Assembly: GCF_030272615.1 (NCBI RefSeq) | Contig: NC_081411.1 | Span: forward strand, 184,443,572 to 184,507,571 | Direction: 5' to 3' | DNA length: 64,000 bases | Source of the DNA: Cryptomeria japonica | Taxonomy: Eukaryota > Streptophyta > Pinopsida > Cupressales > Cupressaceae | Shown here: in pieces, positions 59,481 to 64,000 of the stretch | How the letters are laid out: each line of letters begins with the position of its first letter | How positions within the stretch are numbered: the first letter of the stretch is position 1 | Notes under the pieces: generated by a model | What the model was told of the DNA's origin: nothing | Database searches by the model: none | What the model saw: the letters and a program-made list of their open reading frames with translations, nothing else | Program-made: the position numbers and the translations under genes

Positions 59481-59802
59481 ATTGTCTTAAAAATTTTAAT
59501 AAAAACTTCTGAACTTAGATTTTTATGGAACTTTGGCAATTTCTAACATATGATGGGTTCACAGGAATGAAAGAGAATAATACTAAATAAAATTTTGATC
59601 AAGGATCCTTTTGAAATTTGAATGAGATTAAATATTTAATCTTGACCCAGCTGATACTGAAATAAAGCCATAGCAAAGCAAGGAAACAATATGGACCCAC
59701 TCCAAAAATAAATAAAAAATTCAAAATTTGTTATTTAGACTAAGCTGGAATTTCGGACTTAAACCATATCCTGTGCAATATTTTCACAATAATGAATTAA
59801 CA

Positions 59803-60337
59803 TTCAACTTATAAGACTTACTTGAATACAGACAAAATCATATTTAAAATTAATCTACAGGATTCCATTCATACTTGAGCTTATGGCTGAATGCTGGGAA
59901 GTTATCCCTTGTCTTTGGTCAAGTCCCACAATTACATGATTTCGAGGTTCTATCTGAACATTTTCTGCACCCCCACTTTTAAGCTTTGCCCTTCCTTTTC
60001 TGTAGCAATTAGAGTACTTAGAGTACTTATTTCAATACAGAAAAAATCATAATTAAAAATAATAGATACAAGATTCCATCCATACTTGAGCATATGACTG
60101 GATGGTCGAAAGTTTTCAATCAACATTCAACTTACAAAACTTACTTCAATACTCGCAAAATAATATTTAAAAATAATTTACAAGATTCCATCCATACTTA
60201 AGCTTATAACTAGATGCTCGAAAGTTTTAAATCAACATTCAACTTACAAAACTTCAATACAGGCAAAATCATATTTAAAAATAATCTACCGGATTCCATC
60301 CATACTTTAGCTTATGGCTGGATGCTCGGAAGTTTTA
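59803..60337. repeat. Tandem array in the 3' flank of the ankyrin-PGG gene
   Basis: About four copies of a unit of about 105 bases: CATTCAACTTACAAAACTT, AAAATCATATTTAAAAATAA, GATTCCATCCATACTTGAGC, GGCTGGATGCTCGGAAGTTT. They lie near 59803, 60020, 60122 and 60233. The first is separated from the others by a copy of the gene's coding end (59904-60020), so unit and gene end were duplicated together. Confidence 0.78.
59904..60020 (-). pseudogene. Duplicated last codons of the ankyrin-PGG gene
   Basis: Matches 60422-60537, the end of the intact gene, including codons for VQIEPRNHVIVGLDQR. It is a partial duplicate carried inside the 3'-flank tandem array, with no upstream exon sequence. Confidence 0.75.
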
Positions 60338-60397
60338 GTCTGCAGAACTCCAGGAGGAAAATTTCAGACTTGTTAAAGGATTTTTCCCAATCATTAC

Positions 60398-62262
60398 TTA
60401 CCACTGGCAGCTATGCTCTATCCCTTTTCTTTGGTCAAGTCCCACAATTACATGATTTCGAGGTTCTATCTGAACATTCTCCATACACCCACTGTTAAGA
60501 TTCGCCCTGCCCTTTCTAGAACAATTAGAGTACTTAGTTTTTCTCCGGGCGCAGCCGGTCAAAAACCCCAGACGTTCCAGTTTCATCCACAGACACTCTA
60601 TCATTCGGTCAGCAACAAGAGGAGTTACACCATGCAGATGATTGAATCTCGCCATCTTTATTGCAGACTTTATATTCACACAGAGAAGAAGGAGAAAACC
60701 ACAACAACATATGACGGTGCAGAAGCCAAGCACGAAGAAAGCCAAAGTGTTAATCTTGTGCACAAGCATTGTATACACTGTAGCAACGAAAGCGAACGCC
60801 GTGAAGCCAAAGCTGGAGCAAACCAAGATGTTGGTTACAAAGAGGAACATTACTTTATTTCCCGTGGTGAGAGGTGTACTCAAATGCCACATGAGCACAA
60901 CAAAGAGCGACAGAAAGAAGGCCAGACAATCAAAAATGAGAAATGCTTTAAACGAAACCAACCCAATCAGAAGAGGGGAACCTAACATTTTCTCTGTCTC
61001 CCCCTTCTCCAGCTCCGTTTTAAAACCGCCCGGAATGGTGAAGGCGGCTGTAAATGACATTGTTGCTAACAACACGGCCACCACTAATTCTGCGTTCCGC
61101 CTGTCCTCATATGCTTTGTTCGCCAGCATAATAGCATTCTCGTATTTTTGTGGGCTCACGTTTGGGAAGGTATACAGGAAATGCCTTCTCTTTAGGGGAT
61201 AGTTCGCCAGCTTTGCTATCATATTGTGGCATTCGTGGTACTCTGTGTTTTCTCTTGCAATGTCGAGGGCCGTTAAGCCCTTTTTATTAACGGCGTCTTT
61301 GTTTATACCTTGTATTTGCAGCAGCGATTCCACCATCTACAAAATACATTATCGAGTTAGACGGCAGTTCATCTTCAGACGACAGTTCAATGAAGATGAC
61401 TTACATTCTTAAGTTTTGATTTGTTTGGATGATTCATTTGAAATTACATTTTGATCTTATCTAGTTTAAGATGAATTACCTAAACAAATCAAAGCTTACA
61501 GTATTATGGAAAAACAAAAGTGTAATCTATGTTGAATTTCTTTTTCATATTGATTGTCCATTGAAAGAACAGAAGTTTTTGAAATAGGAATCAGATGTTT
61601 GATGGACATTCTGATATTTCAAGTTAGTTTTTTTTGATAACCATCAATTTCTTTTCTAATAAATTGTTAAACTGCACGAGTAACACAGGTTTCTTCAAAT
61701 GCACTTTCTTTAGTATGACTCTGTTCTTACCTCGTTGAAAAATTTAAGATATCATGTTGAGAATTCTGACAGAAGCATGTGATAGAAATAACTTACGCGA
61801 ATGCTTTTGTTCTTTGCTGCAATATGCAGAGGCGTGTCTCCACTTTCAAGACCCTGGTTCACCAGTTCTGACAGGCCTACCACTTCTCTCAAATAATCAG
61901 TAATTCGCATTTGGCTAAATTGGACAGCTATGTGTAGCACGTTCATTCCACAACAATTCCGTATTTCAACAGCATCTGGCCTCTCCTTTACCAACATTTT
62001 TACTGCTTCCAGATGCCCCAATTTCACTGCCATATAAAGTGGTGTTTCTTCATTGTCATTAACCCAATAACACAATCCAGGTTGAAACTTTATTAACTGG
62101 CTCATTATATGCAAGTAGCTTTTCCGAGTGGCTACATGCAAGGCTGTATCGCCATCTTCATACTTTTCCTGGATTAATTCTTTTCCATCTATTGAATTTA
62201 ACACATGCTTCACCAGATCTGGGAAATAGATATCCAAAATCATTGTCAAGTGATATTTTCCC
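60398..62262 (-). CDS. Ankyrin-repeat PGG-domain membrane protein (last two exons)
   Basis: Two exons: 62262-61797 and 61336-60398. The first is preceded by TTTTATAG and ends at CGC|GTAAGT; the intron (61796-61337) ends TTTTGTAG|ATG; the join is in phase 0 and the upstream exon starts in phase 2. The product (about 467 residues here) has roughly five ankyrin repeats (GDTALHVAT, ETPLYMAV, MNVLHIAV, GDTPLHIAA, GLTALDIA). A PGG domain follows (NAELVVAVLLATMSFTAAFTIPGGF) with four membrane segments and a basic, Cys-containing cytosolic tail. The layout is that of plant ACD6/ITN1-like proteins, which act at membranes in defence, growth or salt responses; the role of this member is unknown. No stops or shifts. 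The 5' exons are not recognised; a 62461-62520 candidate has the right phase but no ankyrin features. Long plus-strand frames here are antisense. Confidence 0.88.
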
Positions 62263-64000
62263 CTATAAAACATATACGTTGTTAAAACAATGAAATTAAA
62301 TATGATATCATTCAAGAATGGCTATTTTATCTTTGTTAAAGCGATACAAAGTTCAACCTAAACAAGAACATTATACAGTCTAATCTCATAAAAACAAAAT
62401 GATAAATGATAGTTGAATTTTAAAAGCGTGATTCTGAAAACGTCAGTAATTCCTGTTCACCTGCAAGGCTCTGCCTCAGACCTCGCGGGACGTGCATTCT
62501 CTCGCTTGAGAATGTGTTCTCACCGATTTTTCTTCCAATCAAATCACAAATAAATATTTTTTATATATTTTAGGTCTAAAAACCTTGCACCCTTTTCTAT
62601 TCGAACATAACATTAAAACAGAATTAGCGCCATTAGTTGGTGCTGCGAAAGATTAATCACAGGTTAAAATTGAAGCCTCTAACAAGATTTGGATTGAGTA
62701 GTTGCCATTAAAAATGCTCAACTTGTGTATCTGCTCTAGTTGATTGGCGGTGTTACTCTGTTTTCAAGGTATTACTTAGCTTAAAAAATGGCATTAGAAA
62801 AACACTTCTCTTTAATCTCAAGATAACTTTTTAAGTCTCGAATCTTTCATTGAAACGGAGTTGTGCAAGCTTGATATTTATAGAGGGCAAGGTGTTAGGA
62901 TAAAAGCTTGAATCCATTGCATAAACGAAGGTAGCAGAAGCTGATTTAAGTATTTTAATTATAGAAATAAAGAGAGAATTTGTTTTCTTTTATGGATGAA
63001 CGTGATTTTTACACAAATCCCAACAAGATTACCTTACACTTTGTTAGAAATTTTTGATGAATTTTTTGAGAGAGGATAGCAAGTGGGAGGATATAAAAGA
63101 CTTCCTTGAAGATATAGTTAAAATTTACATTTCTAGTGCAAGATGTTTTTAGATAGATTTTTTTCCCTTAAAAAGTCAGCATTTTTTTTCTATAGTCTGT
63201 GAAAAAAATATAAAGTTCGATGGGATTTCAATAGAATTTCATTTAATTGTATGATTGTGTGATGATAGATTAAAGGTTCTTTAAGTTCTAATATAATTAA
63301 TGATTTCATTTTTCTTTTTGTCTAGAGAGAGGAATGAGGATTTTTGAATAAAAACTGTTATTCAAGATATTGTGAGTGTTGAATAAATGATATTTCTTAG
63401 AAGGTATATTCTTAATAATCTATTTTTAGCTAGAAGCGTATAAATGACACAAGATTTGTTTGTCAAGTTATATTTTGACAAAGTCTATAAATATAAGTTG
63501 ATGAGTTCATATCATAAAACTAATACAGTGGCTAGGCTTTGGTCTCAAATTCATATTCATGTTGAAATATTCTTCATAGATGTCAATGCTCATTTGATGG
63601 TTAATAAATATCTCTTTGATCTCTTTCCTTTGCAATACTGTGTTACACATGGTTGTTACTTATCATATTTCATCCGAGTAATCACTATAAATGCTTTGGT
63701 ATATCTATTATCAAATGTTAGAATTATAACTTATCCATGGTACCTCCATTTATCAAAATGCTATTGTTACCAATTCTTTTTGTTGTGGACAACTTATTCT
63801 TTTTATAAAACCTAGAAAATGAATTGAAAAATAGTATACATGTTTTCAGTATTTATTGCTCAAGCTTAGATACTCAATTTTCTCATCAAAGAAGAATATT
63901 TAATGAGACAAGTTGAGCCTATTCTTCATCAAATTCCAATTTATGGAAACATATCAAAATAGTGAATAACATGTCACATTAAGAATCTTTTTGAAATGAA
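62263..64000. other. Upstream flank or intron of the ankyrin-PGG gene
   Basis: It must contain an intron adjoining 62262, since that exon begins in mid-codon. 62455-62530 is a GC-richer island with a possible donor (CTTGCAG|GTGAACA, minus strand). The rest is AT-rich without ankyrin-type sequence. The start of the gene is either beyond the window or lost. Confidence 0.45.

Noticed and set aside
56289-60337. CRISPR-like array of repeats
   Set aside because: Repeats are adjacent or degenerate tandem units without uniform spacers, and the DNA is plant nuclear.
60413-61202. Two long plus-strand open frames opposite the ankyrin-PGG exon
   Set aside because: The minus strand has clear domains, splice sites and family features; the plus frames have none and are antisense.
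62461-62520. Extra upstream exon of the ankyrin-PGG gene
   Set aside because: Phase and donor fit, but the encoded residues show no ankyrin features; too weak to call.

Overview
The window is plant nuclear DNA: AT-rich, very gene-poor, and built mostly of nested, decayed LTR retrotransposons. Plant signatures are the Ty3/Gypsy and Ty1/Copia remnants, PLS-type pentatricopeptide-repeat (PPR) fragments, and an ankyrin/PGG-domain membrane-protein gene. The 5.4-6.1 kb LTRs and nesting suggest a very large genome such as a gymnosperm, but nothing here proves the taxon.

Layout. 1-3.0 kb: no recognisable gene. 3.0-6.2 kb and 24.36-24.54 kb: one old Ty3-like element split by element A. 6220-24350: element A, structurally complete, with target duplication ATCCC, long LTRs, a primer-binding region and a decayed gag-pol. 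Its pol carries an RNase H-like domain between protease and reverse transcriptase plus the usual RNase H after it. 24.5-25.9 kb: a minus-strand coding remnant and a cluster of CCCGTACGGG-type inverted repeats. 25.9-42.5 kb: a nest of three elements. Element D (Copia-like gag and protease, no integrase or RT seen; 3' LTR at 42012-42528) is interrupted by element B (25919-31976, left end lost) and by element C (34368-41989, complete, target duplication CTTAG). B and C are one family with no pol: C has a coiled-coil/zinc-knuckle gag and a second reading frame of about 1,080 codons, and B kept only the second frame.

42.5-60 kb: microsatellites, two PPR pseudogene fragments (45.3 kb plus, 50.0 kb minus), a SINE-like retroposon with a 13-bp target duplication (48.6 kb), a minus-strand LTR (52.1-52.6 kb), a Gypsy gag fragment (58.2 kb) and several local tandem repeats. 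60.4-62.3 kb, minus strand: the last two exons of an ankyrin-PGG gene with clean splice sites. It is the only intact host coding sequence seen; its 5' exons are not recognised.

Most retroelement stops are consistent with C-to-T decay of CAG, CAA, CGA or TGG codons. The observation most worth following is the pol-less B/C family, whose 3.25-kb second frame in copy B has about eleven stops but no frameshift.
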